Made by a program: the position numbers and the translations under genes. From contig OZ243946.1 of assembly GCA_965214285.1 (NCBI GenBank), positions 372,001 through 436,000 of the forward strand: a stretch of DNA of 64,000 bases, written 5' to 3'. The stretch comes from G963422745 sp965214285 (GTDB taxonomy: Bacteria > Actinomycetota > Acidimicrobiia > Acidimicrobiales > Aldehydirespiratoraceae). Position 1 is the first letter of the stretch, and every line of letters begins with the position of its first letter. Below, one piece after another: positions 7,922-15,365 of the stretch. Below the pieces are notes generated by a model. That model saw only the letters and a program-made list of their open reading frames with translations. It did not search any database and was not told the DNA's origin.

Positions 7922-8443
7922 TCCATGCCCTCGGCGCTGTGAGGCAGAGCGCCGTCTCCGACTCGCCCGTCGAACTCGCCGGTCGGGCTCTTTGTCGACG
8001 CCGTGGCGGCGGGCCGCCTGAGAAGCCTCTGTCCACCACGGTCGTGGACCGTTCGTGAGGTGCGACCGCGCGCAAGGGCCGCGCCGCGCTGCTGTGGGTC
8101 GGCTTGGATCACAGCTAGAAGGTGCCGGTCGCCGGCATCGTCGGGAGGGTGCGTAGGCCCTGGGACCTGGTCCACATCGGCCGGCGCGGCGAGCACTCGA
8201 TCGGCGACGTGGAGAGCGTGCGGGTCGCCAGCGAGGCGGCTGTGGCCGGAGGGCATCACGGGTCGTCGTTCGTGGAGCTTCAGCGCTTTGCCGAGGCCAT
8301 CCGCAGCGGCGGGCGCGAGGAGGTGAGCGACGTCGACGGGCTGCGCTCGGTGGCCATGGGTGTGGCCGCGCTCCATCGACGAGGCCCGCCCGGTCGCCGT
8401 CTCCGAGGTCAGCGACCCCTCGGACTGGCCCGATCCGCGGTAG
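7922..8443 (+). pseudogene. Decayed Gfo/Idh copy, spacer 1
   Basis: The stretch aligns to the 5257 oxidoreductase gene from about its codon 55 to its end, but with internal deletions, an in-frame stop where the parent has an Arg-Tyr-Met stretch, and a five-base loss near the 3' end that shifts the frame (parent GCGCACCGCTCCATC, here GCGCTCCATC). The last ~290 bp (from ATCGGCCGGCGCGGCGAGCA) remain very similar to the parent. It cannot make a functional enzyme. It is almost identical to spacer 2. Confidence 0.88.
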
Positions 8444-8498
8444 TTGCGCGGTTCGGCGGAGCGTGTGCTAGGGTACGCCCAGAGCCGACATCCGGCCC
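8444..8498 (+). promoter_or_regulatory. Array promoter P2 with leader hairpin
   Basis: TTGCGC (8444-8449), 19-base spacer, TAGGGT (8469-8474), then a GAGCCG-acatc-CGGCCC hairpin with one mismatch. The layout and spacing are the same as P1, and the relic gene's TAG lies directly before the -35. GAGGAG supplies the ribosome binding site of the downstream small gene. Confidence 0.65.
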
Positions 8499-8521
8499 GC
8501 ACTCAACCTCGAGGAGTTGCC

Positions 8522-8947
8522 ATGCCCATCCACCACAACCCCGCCGGGATCCTGCGCAAGCTCCCGGCGGTGCTCGCCGCCTTCGCCCTGATCATGGCGT
8601 CCACCGTCGCCGTCGACCAAGAGCCAGCATCTGCCGCCTGCGTCTTCCACCGTCATGACACATGGCCAAATGTCGGATGGTGGGAGTACTCGTGGGCGAG
8701 GGAGATCCCGCCGCACGACGAGAGCACCTGCAACGACGTGAACGTCGTTTGGGCCCGCCGCACTGGAGTCGTCCGGGGACAGTACCTCCACGGCCAACAT
8801 GGCTGGGTCTTCAGCAACGCTGGCCTTGTGTGGATGCGGGCCGGTGCCCAACGGCCCTGGAGGGTGGTGGTCGAGAATCTCCACAACGGATCGCTCTACC
8901 GGGTCGCGACTCCGGAAAACTGGAGGACCTTCCTTGTCGCGGTGTAG
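8522..8947 (+). CDS. Array unit 2: small secreted protein
   Basis: A 141-residue paralogue of the unit 1 small protein. The signal peptide (RKLPAVLAAFALIMASTVAV, cleavage after ASA) is nearly identical. The mature part keeps the two cysteines (AACVFH and STCNDVNVVWA), GQYLHGQHGW, AQRPWRVVVENLHNGSLYRV and the terminal VAV. The middle segment is the variable part. The ATG follows GAGGAG. Function unknown; presumed partner of the following lipoprotein. Confidence 0.8.
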   Translation: MPIHHNPAGILRKLPAVLAAFALIMASTVAVDQEPASAACVFHRHDTWPNVGWWEYSWAREIPPHDESTCNDVNVVWARRTGVVRGQYLHGQHGWVFSNAGLVWMRAGAQRPWRVVVENLHNGSLYRVATPENWRTFLVAV

Positions 8948-9030
8948 ACGAGCCTGATCGAGGAGCAGCCTTCGGCTTGAGACTCATGCGCCGCCTGGTC
9001 TGCATGTTCCGGCTACGCGAGTCCGTCGCC

Positions 9031-9999
9031 ATGCCAACCGCGCGGAGCAAGGCTAGCATGCGGCTTCTCGGAGTCGGTCTGGCGGCAGCCTGCGCGTTGG
9101 GTGCTGCTGCGTGCTCTGGTCAGCATGATGTGTCTGAGGGAGCAGACCTACAGCCAGTCGATCCGGCTGTCACAGAACCGCGAGGCACTGACGAAGGCGT
9201 CGATGCTGACGGGAAGGGCGGCTCAGTCTCGTCGTCGGACGATTCCGGGGTAGTTCAGGAGATCAGCATCGACGTGATCGGCTATCTGTTCCCTGCGACC
9301 GCTGCAGATGCCAGCAATCTTTTCCCTCTGGGCAGGTTGTTCGGTGCAGTAACCCATGCTGAGGTCACAGAATGCATGGGACTGGCCGGATTCGAGTATC
9401 CGCCATTCAAGCCTGAGCAGTTTGTTCCGCGGTTCTTTGATTTTCCGGATCTGGACACGATTGCCGAGATCGGCTTTGGCATGACACACGACATTGAGGT
9501 CAATCCGGACCTGGAAGTGGATCCCTTTGATGCCCTTGTTCCTCCCGATCTTCGCGATCAGTTCCTGCTGAACCTGAGGGCATGCTACGATGAGTCAGCC
9601 GACCCTATGCAGCAGATCCATGAAGCTGGAGGAGTTCTTCAGGAGCAGTGGTGGAATGAGTTGGCTGACATTGACTCTTCACCAGCTATCGTGGAGCAGT
9701 TCCAGATCTGGAGCCAGTGCATGGCACAAGGTGGTCGACCGGTCAGCAGCCACCGAGGCTTCTTTTCCGAGCTCGACGGGATTGTCTTCAGTCTCTTGGA
9801 CGATTTGGCTGCGGCGCGTGAGGAGGAGCTGGCTGCTGCCGAGCTGTACGTTGCCTGCATGGAGCCTCTTGAGGAAGTTCGTCAGCCGCTGAGAGACGTG
9901 GCCCGCCGCCAGTTCCTTGAAGACAACTCCGAGGAGGTACGTGCGATCCAGGAGCTGGCCGACCGTCTCATCCGCGAAGCGCAGGAGGCGCACCAGTAG
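9031..9999 (+). CDS. Array unit 2: four-cysteine lipoprotein
   Basis: A 322-residue lipoprotein, paralogue of the unit 1 protein. The start chosen gives MPTARSKASMRLLGVGLAAA with a basic n-region and lipobox LGAAAC; an upstream in-frame ATG at 8986 would add 15 residues. The core repeats the family features: EISIDVIGYLFPATAADASN, TECMGLAGFEYPPFKPEQFV, RACYD, SQCMAQGGRPVSSHRGFFSELDG and VACMEPLEEVRQPLRD, with the charged C-terminal helix. Surface-exposed, function unknown. Its leader sequence is closest to unit 3, showing that units 2 and 3 share the more recent ancestor for this part. Confidence 0.78.
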   Translation: MPTARSKASMRLLGVGLAAACALGAAACSGQHDVSEGADLQPVDPAVTEPRGTDEGVDADGKGGSVSSSDDSGVVQEISIDVIGYLFPATAADASNLFPLGRLFGAVTHAEVTECMGLAGFEYPPFKPEQFVPRFFDFPDLDTIAEIGFGMTHDIEVNPDLEVDPFDALVPPDLRDQFLLNLRACYDESADPMQQIHEAGGVLQEQWWNELADIDSSPAIVEQFQIWSQCMAQGGRPVSSHRGFFSELDGIVFSLLDDLAAAREEELAAAELYVACMEPLEEVRQPLRDVARRQFLEDNSEEVRAIQELADRLIREAQEAHQ

Positions 10000-10521
10000 T
10001 CCATGCCCTCGGCGCTGTGAGGCATGGCGCTGTCTCCGACTCGCCCGTCGAACTCGCCGGTCGGGCTCTTTGTCGACGCCGTGGCGGCGGGCCGCCTGAG
10101 AAGCCTCTGTCCACCACGGTCGTGGACCGTTCGTGAGGTGCGACCGCGCGCAAGGGCCGCGCCGCGCTGCTGTGGGTCGGCTTGGATCACAGCTAGAAGG
10201 TGCCGGTCGCCGGCATCGTCGGGAGGGTGCGTAGGCCCTGGGACCTGGTCCACATCGGCCGGCGCGGCGAGCACTCGATCGGCGACGTGGAGAGCGTGCG
10301 GGTCGCCAGCGAGGCGGCTGTGGCCGGAGGGCATCACGGGTCGTCGTTCGTGGAGCTTCAGCGCTTTGCCGAGGCCATCCGCAGCGGCGGGCGCGAGGAG
10401 GTGAGCGACGTCGACGGGCTGCGCTCGGTGGCCATGGGTGTGGCCGCGCTCCATCGACGAGGCCCGCCCGGTCGCCGTCACCGAGGTCAGCCACCCCTCG
10501 GACTGGCCCGATCCGCCGTAG
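10000..10521 (+). pseudogene. Decayed Gfo/Idh copy, spacer 2
   Basis: The same decayed oxidoreductase fragment as spacer 1, offset by exactly 2,078 bp with no length difference. By eye only about half a dozen substitutions separate the two over ~525 bp. It carries the same deletions, in-frame stop and frameshift, so it was copied after the parent fragment had already decayed. No coding capacity is expected. Confidence 0.88.
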
Positions 10522-10576
10522 TTGCGCGAACCGGCGCAACCCTTGCTAGGGTCAGCCTCGAGCCGACAGCCGGCTC
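10522..10576 (+). promoter_or_regulatory. Array promoter P3 with leader hairpin
   Basis: TTGCGC (10522-10527), 19-base spacer, TAGGGT (10547-10552) and a perfect GAGCCG-acagc-CGGCTC hairpin (10560-10576). A purine-rich AAGGGGGAAG precedes the ATG of the small secreted gene. Confidence 0.65.
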
Positions 10577-10600
10577 GTTCGCGATCCTCAAGGGGGAAGC

Positions 10601-11026
10601 ATGTCTACTCATCACGACCCCGCCGGGTTCCTGCACAGGTTCCAGGGGGTGTTCCTCGCCTTTGCCTTGATCATGGCGTCCACCGTTGCCGTCGACCAAG
10701 AGCCAGCATCGGCCGCCTGCGTCCGCCACAATCACGTCACGTGGCCAAACGACGGATGGCTCGATTACTCATGGGCAAGAGAGGTCCCGCCGCACGAAGA
10801 AAGCACCTGCAACGACGTGAACGTCACTTGGGCCAGCCATTCTGGCCCTGTCCTGGGACAGTACCACCACAGCCAACTCGGATGGCTCACCGGCGTCGCG
10901 GGCATCGAGTGGGTGTGGGCTGGCAACCAAAGATCCTGGAGGGTGTTGATCACTAATCTCCGCAACGGATCGCTCTACAGGGTCGGGACCCGGGCTGAGT
11001 GGAGAGAATTCGTCATCGCGGTTTAG
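10601..11026 (+). CDS. Array unit 3: small secreted protein
   Basis: A 141-residue paralogue, the most diverged of the four in its signal peptide (FLHRFQGVFLAFALIMASTV). It retains ASAACVRHNHVTWPND, the second cysteine in STCNDVNVTWA, GQYHHSQLGW, and NLRNGSLYRVGT with the terminal VIAV. Residues between the two cysteines and around the HSGPV and GVAGIEW stretches vary most between copies. Function unknown; secreted with the lipoprotein encoded next. Confidence 0.8.
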   Translation: MSTHHDPAGFLHRFQGVFLAFALIMASTVAVDQEPASAACVRHNHVTWPNDGWLDYSWAREVPPHEESTCNDVNVTWASHSGPVLGQYHHSQLGWLTGVAGIEWVWAGNQRSWRVLITNLRNGSLYRVGTRAEWREFVIAV

Positions 11027-11111
11027 GAAAGCCGGGCCTCGAGAAGCACTCGTACGCCCTTGTGCGATGCGCCGCCTGGTCTGCATGTTCCGGCCACGCG
11101 AGTCCGTCGCC

Positions 11112-12095
11112 ATGCCAACCGTGCGGAACAAGGCTGGCATGCGACTTCTCGGAGTCGGTCTGGCGGCAGCCTGCGCGTTGGGTGCTGCTGCGTGCTCTGG
11201 TCAGGATGATGTATTTGAGGGCGGAGATCTGCAGGCAGTCGATCCGGCCATCACAGAACCCCGAGGGGCTGATGAAGCCGTCGATGCTGCCGAAGATGTC
11301 GGCTCAGCCTCGCCGGCGGACGATTCCGGGGAGATCCAGGAGATCAGCATTGATGTGATCGGCTATCTGTTCCCTGCAACAGCGGCAGATGCCAGCAATT
11401 TGTTTCCTCTGGGCAGGTTATTCGGTGCGGTCACCCACGCCGCTCTCTCAGAGTGCATGGGACGGGCCGGATTTGAGTATCCGCCATTCAAGCCTGAGCA
11501 GTATGTCCCACGGTTTTTCGATTTTCCGGATCTGGACACGATTGCTGAGATCGGCTTTGGGATGGTACACGGCATCGAACTTGAGCCCGACCCGGAACCG
11601 GATCCTTTCGAAGCCCTTGTTCCTCCCGAACTTAGGGATCAGTTCATGTTGGACCTGAGGGCATGCTACGACGAAGCAGATGATCCTATGCAGCAAATCT
11701 CGGAGGCTAGCGGTGGGCTGGAGGACCAATGGTCGAACGAGTTGTTTGATATCGATTCCTCGCCCGCCATTGTGGAGCAGTTCCAGCTGTGGCGGCAGTG
11801 CATGGCCGAGGGCGGCCGACCCGTCAAGAGCCATGAAGATTTCTTTGCGGAGCTAGACGGAATTCTTCTTGATCTCTTGGACGATCTGGAGCCAGCTGAT
11901 CTTGCAGCGGCGCGTGCTGAGGACTTGGCTGCTGCCAAGCTGTATGTTGTTTGCATGGAGCCTCTTGAGGAAGTTCGTCAGCCGCTACGAGATGCGGCGC
12001 GGCGTCAGTTCCTGGAGGACAACTCCGAGAAAGTACGGGCTATTCAGGAGCTGGCTGACCGACTCATCAGCGAAGCGCAGGAGGCGCACCAGTAG
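11112..12095 (+). CDS. Array unit 3: four-cysteine lipoprotein
   Basis: A 327-residue lipoprotein, start MPTVRNKAGMRLLGVGL, lipobox LGAAAC (Cys28), acidic linker of ~45 residues, then the family core. Conserved cysteines occur in SECMGRAGFEYPP, RACYDEADD, RQCMAEGGRP and VVCMEPLEEVRQ. It has a short insertion (DDLEPADLAAARAED) before the last cysteine. An in-frame ATG at 11067 gives a longer n-region with MRRLVCMFRPRES, also seen in unit 2, so the longer start cannot be excluded. Function unknown. Confidence 0.78.
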   Translation: MPTVRNKAGMRLLGVGLAAACALGAAACSGQDDVFEGGDLQAVDPAITEPRGADEAVDAAEDVGSASPADDSGEIQEISIDVIGYLFPATAADASNLFPLGRLFGAVTHAALSECMGRAGFEYPPFKPEQYVPRFFDFPDLDTIAEIGFGMVHGIELEPDPEPDPFEALVPPELRDQFMLDLRACYDEADDPMQQISEASGGLEDQWSNELFDIDSSPAIVEQFQLWRQCMAEGGRPVKSHEDFFAELDGILLDLLDDLEPADLAAARAEDLAAAKLYVVCMEPLEEVRQPLRDAARRQFLEDNSEKVRAIQELADRLISEAQEAHQ

Positions 12096-12572
12096 TCCAA
12101 GCCCTCGGCGCTGTGAGGCAGAGCGCCGTCTCCGGGCCGCCTGAGAAGCCTCTGCCCACCACGGTCGTGGACCGTGGTGAGGTGTGACCGCGCGCAAGGG
12201 CCGCGCCGCGCTACTGTGGGTCGGCTTGGATCACAGTTGGATGGCGCCGGTGGCTGGCTTCGTCGAGGAGGTGCGCGCAGGCCCTGGGGCCTGGTCCGCA
12301 TCGGCCGGCGCGGCGAGCACTCGATCGGCGCCGTTGAGAGCGTGCGCGTCGCCAGCGAGGCGGCTGTGGCCGGGGGGCACCACGGGTCGTCGTTCGTGGA
12401 GCTGCAGCGCTTCGCCGAGGCGATCCGCAGCGGCGTGCGTGAGGAGGTCAGCGCCGCCGACGGGCTGCGCTCGGTGGCCATGGGCGTGGCCGCGCACCGC
12501 TCCATCGACGAGGCCCGCCCGGTCGCCGTCTCCGAGGTCAGCGAACCCTCGGACTGGCCCGATCCGCGGTAG
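12096..12572 (+). pseudogene. Decayed Gfo/Idh copy, spacer 3
   Basis: A third oxidoreductase fragment. It lacks ~45 bp present in spacers 1 and 2 but keeps the CACCG that those two lost, so its 3' frame still reads the parent sequence from RIGRRGEHSIG to the stop at DWPDPR. It is therefore an older or separate branch of the same duplication, closer to the intact gene than to the other two relics in this part. Confidence 0.85.
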
Positions 12573-12627
12573 CTGCGCGAACCGCCGCAACGTGTGCTAT
12601 GGTCCGTGCTGAGCCGACATCCGGCTC
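12573..12627 (+). promoter_or_regulatory. Array promoter P4 with leader hairpin
   Basis: CTGCGC (12573-12578), 19-base spacer, TATGGT (12598-12603) and a perfect GAGCCG-acatc-CGGCTC hairpin (12611-12627), followed by AAGGAG and the small-gene ATG. Same geometry as P1-P3. Confidence 0.65.
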
Positions 12628-12651
12628 GCACTCGAACCTCAAGGAGTAGCC

Positions 12652-13092
12652 ATGCCCATCCACCACAACCCCGCCCACCGCAACCCCGCCGGGATCCTGC
12701 GCAAGCTCCCGGCGGTGCTCGCCGCCTTCGCCCTGATCATGGCGTCCACCGTCGCCGTCGACCAAGAGCCGGCAGAGGCCGCCTGCGTCTTCCACGATCA
12801 CGACACCTGGCCAAATTGGCGCTATTGGCAAGTCTCGTGGGCGAAACGGATCCCGCACCACAGCACCTGCAACGACATGAACGTCGTTTGGGCTGGTGAA
12901 ACTGAGCTCGTCAAGGGCCAGTACCATCACAGCCAACACGGATGGACCGATGGCATGGCGGGCGAGAAGTTGGTGCGGGCTGGTGACCAACCGTGGCCTT
13001 GGCCTATACTGGTCAGGGGCCTCAAGAACGGAACGCTCTACAGGGTCGCGACCCCGGAGGTTCCGTGGAGAAGCTACACCATCGCGGTTTAG
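12652..13092 (+). CDS. Array unit 4: small secreted protein
   Basis: A 146-residue paralogue with the HRNPAG n-region also found in unit 1. The signal peptide is followed by AEAACVFHDHDTWPN; the second cysteine is in STCNDMNVVWA. GQYHHSQHGW and LKNGTLYRVAT are conserved, and the end is TIAV. It lacks the QRPWRV stretch, which reads DQPWPWPILV here. AAGGAG lies upstream of the ATG. Function unknown. Confidence 0.8.
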   Translation: MPIHHNPAHRNPAGILRKLPAVLAAFALIMASTVAVDQEPAEAACVFHDHDTWPNWRYWQVSWAKRIPHHSTCNDMNVVWAGETELVKGQYHHSQHGWTDGMAGEKLVRAGDQPWPWPILVRGLKNGTLYRVATPEVPWRSYTIAV

Positions 13093-13184
13093 GACAGCCA
13101 AATCTCGACGAGCACCCCCGGGCCTAAGCAATGCTCGGATCAGCCTGTGTAGTCCGGTTCGGCGGGTCCGTCACTGTTTCGCTC

Positions 13185-14117
13185 ATGCGGAGCAGGATTG
13201 TCATGCAGCTTCTCGCAGTCGGCTTAGCAGCAGTCTGCGCTTTGGCTGCCGCTGCGTGTTCTGGTCAACAGACCGAGCCTGCAGACATCAGGCCGCTGAC
13301 AAGCGAACCGAATTCGGCAGGAGGGCTAGAGCCTGACCACACCGATGGTTCGGCCTCTCTGGGTGGCCCAGCCGGGAGCGCAGAGATCGGCATCGATGTG
13401 ATCGGCTATCTGTTCCCTGCAACAGAAGAAGATGCCAGCAATGTCTTTCCTTTGGGCAGGCTGTTCCGTGCAGTGACCCATGCTGCGACCACAGAATGCA
13501 TGGAACAGGCCGGATTCGAGTATCCGCCATTCAGGAATGAGCAGTTTGTCCCACGGTTCTTCGATTTTCCGAATCTGGACACCATCGCTGAGATCGGCTT
13601 CGGCATGACACATAGCATCGGAGTCGATCCTGACATGGAGGTGAATCCCTACGACGACCTGGTGCCTCCGGAGCTGCAGGAGCAGTTCTTGCTGAGCCTG
13701 AAGCGATGTTACGACCAGGCGAAGAACCCTATGCGAGAGCTCTATGCGGCTGGAGGAGTTCTCCGGGAGCAGTGGTTGGGTCAGTTGCTTGAAATTGATT
13801 CCTCACCCGCCATCCTGGCGCAGTTCGAGATCTGGCGTCAGTGCATGACAGACGGCGGTCGGCCCGTCAGGAGCCATGAGGATTTCTTTGCCGAACTCGA
13901 CGGGATCGTCTTCGGTCTCTTGGATGATTTGGCTGCGGCGCGTGCGGAGGAGCTGTCAGCTGCCAGGCTCTACGTTGTCTGTATGGAGCCTCTTGAGGAG
14001 GTTCGACAGCCTCTGAGAGACGCAGCTCGGAGGCAGTTTCTCGAGGACAACTCCGAGGAAGTACGGGCGATTCAGGAGTTGGCTGACCGGCTGATCCACG
14101 AAGCACAACAGCAGTAG
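13185..14117 (+). CDS. Array unit 4: four-cysteine lipoprotein
   Basis: A 310-residue family member with start MRSRIVMQLLAVGLAAVCAL and lipobox LAAAAC. The linker is shorter than in units 2 and 3. The core shows ATTECMEQAGFEYPPFRNEQ, KRCYDQAKN, RQCMTDGGRPVRSH and VVCMEPLEEVRQPLRDAARR. An upstream in-frame ATG at 13131 (MLGSACVVRFGG) is shared with unit 1, linking units 1 and 4 by their leader sequence, just as units 2 and 3 are linked. Function unknown. Confidence 0.77.
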   Translation: MRSRIVMQLLAVGLAAVCALAAAACSGQQTEPADIRPLTSEPNSAGGLEPDHTDGSASLGGPAGSAEIGIDVIGYLFPATEEDASNVFPLGRLFRAVTHAATTECMEQAGFEYPPFRNEQFVPRFFDFPNLDTIAEIGFGMTHSIGVDPDMEVNPYDDLVPPELQEQFLLSLKRCYDQAKNPMRELYAAGGVLREQWLGQLLEIDSSPAILAQFEIWRQCMTDGGRPVRSHEDFFAELDGIVFGLLDDLAAARAEELSAARLYVVCMEPLEEVRQPLRDAARRQFLEDNSEEVRAIQELADRLIHEAQQQ

Positions 14118-14164
14118 CCGCCCATGCTTCGCCGAGGCCTGCCGGCTAGCCCGATTCGCCGTAG

Positions 14165-14219
14165 GTGTGCGACTTGGCGGAGGCCGTGCTAGCGTTCGCC
14201 CAGAGCCGACATCCGGCTC
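14165..14219 (+). promoter_or_regulatory. Array promoter P5 with leader hairpin
   Basis: TAGCGT (14190-14195) and the perfect GAGCCG-acatc-CGGCTC hairpin (14203-14219) are kept; the -35 is degenerate (GTGTGC). Only about a dozen bases of the Gfo/Idh relic remain before it. The small secreted gene is missing, so this promoter feeds the fifth lipoprotein directly. Confidence 0.6.
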
Positions 14220-14245
14220 GTCCCCGACTCCCTCAAGAGGTCACG

Positions 14246-15364
14246 ATGCTCAACCGCAGGTTCCGGAGACCGGCCAGGATTCTGCTTAGCTGCGCAAGAT
14301 TCCGCCGACGACTAGGACTCGCTGCGGCGACGCGGCTTCGCCGCGGCCTGTCGGTCCGGTGCCCGTTTCTTGGGCTGGTCGGAGCCCTCTGCTTGGTCGC
14401 TGCTGCGTGCGTTGGTCAGCAGGACAAGCTAGCGGACACCGGCCCGCAAGCGAGCAGCCCGACCGCGGCAGAAGAACAGGAAGCTGACGCAGGCGGCACT
14501 GACGAGGACGGTGGCAGCGACGGGAGCGGTGGCACCGACGGGGCAGGCGTCACGGCATCCTCGTCCACCGCGGACGACTCGGAGGCAGTTCAGGCAATCA
14601 GCGTGGACGTGATCGGCGCCTTCTTTCCGGCATCGTCAGCAGACACGGACAGTCTCGGTGAGTTCTATCGGACGTTCAGCAGGGCGACTGAACCCAAGAT
14701 CGAAGCCTGCATGAGACAAGCCGGATTTGACTTTTCGTTTCCCGATGACAGCTCAGCAGCTTCCACACACTGGTCTGACTTTCCGGATCTGGACAAGCTC
14801 GAGGAAGTCGGCTTTCATGGAAATCAAGCCTATGACGAACCTGAGTCCGAGTCTGTTGCCAATCCTTTCGATCCACTCGCCGAGATTCCGGAAGGGCTTC
14901 GCGAGCAGTTCCGTCTCGACATAGGCGCCTGCTCGGAGCCACACTACGCTCCGCTTGACCAAGTCCAAGACGTTGCCGGCATCTTGCAGGGGCAATGGTA
15001 CAACGAACTGGCCTCGATCGACTCGTCTCCTGAGGTCGCAGAACAGTTTAGTATCTGGCGCGAGTGCATGGTAGACGGCGGCATGCCGATCCTCCCCGGC
15101 GACGGCCCTCATGCTGCTGGGAGCCTTGGCTTCTTTGACAACGCGAGATTCCAAGATCTGCTCGATCAGGATCTGGAGGTGGCTCGGGAGTATGAGATGG
15201 ATGCCGCGAGGCTCTATGTCTCGTGCATGAGGCCGGTCGAGGAGGTGAGGCAGCCCTTGCGAGACGCGGCGCGGCGTCAGTTCCTGGAGGACAACTCCGA
15301 GGAGGTGCGGGCGATCCAGGAGCTGGCGAATCAGGTTCTCCGTGAGCTCGAGCAGGCACAGTAG
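14246..15364 (+). CDS. Array unit 5: diverged lipoprotein leading the export operon
   Basis: A 372-residue member of the array lipoprotein family. It has an unusually long Arg-rich n-region (MLNRRFRRPARI..FRRRLG) before the hydrophobic core and lipobox LVAAAC, then a long Gly/Asp/Thr linker. The four cysteines persist (EACMRQAGFDF, GACSEP, RECMVDGGMP, VSCMRPVEEVRQ), but the middle is strongly changed. The last ~45 residues (RQPLRDAARRQFLEDNSEEV onward) are nearly the same as in units 1-4. The stop codon lies one base before the ATG of the adaptor gene, so this copy is cotranscribed with a transporter; this is the only functional lead for the family. Confidence 0.8.
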   Translation: MLNRRFRRPARILLSCARFRRRLGLAAATRLRRGLSVRCPFLGLVGALCLVAAACVGQQDKLADTGPQASSPTAAEEQEADAGGTDEDGGSDGSGGTDGAGVTASSSTADDSEAVQAISVDVIGAFFPASSADTDSLGEFYRTFSRATEPKIEACMRQAGFDFSFPDDSSAASTHWSDFPDLDKLEEVGFHGNQAYDEPESESVANPFDPLAEIPEGLREQFRLDIGACSEPHYAPLDQVQDVAGILQGQWYNELASIDSSPEVAEQFSIWRECMVDGGMPILPGDGPHAAGSLGFFDNARFQDLLDQDLEVAREYEMDAARLYVSCMRPVEEVRQPLRDAARRQFLEDNSEEVRAIQELANQVLRELEQAQ

Positions 15365-15365
15365 G

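Noticed and set aside
7970..8330. Arg/Ala-rich reading frames inside the array spacers as small genes
   Set aside because: They lie out of frame within the decayed Gfo/Idh copies, have no ribosome binding site and recur only because the spacer is duplicated.
14118..14245. A fifth small secreted gene in front of lipoprotein 5
   Set aside because: The promoter and hairpin lead straight into the lipoprotein ATG; no signal-peptide sequence or TCND motif is present in any frame.
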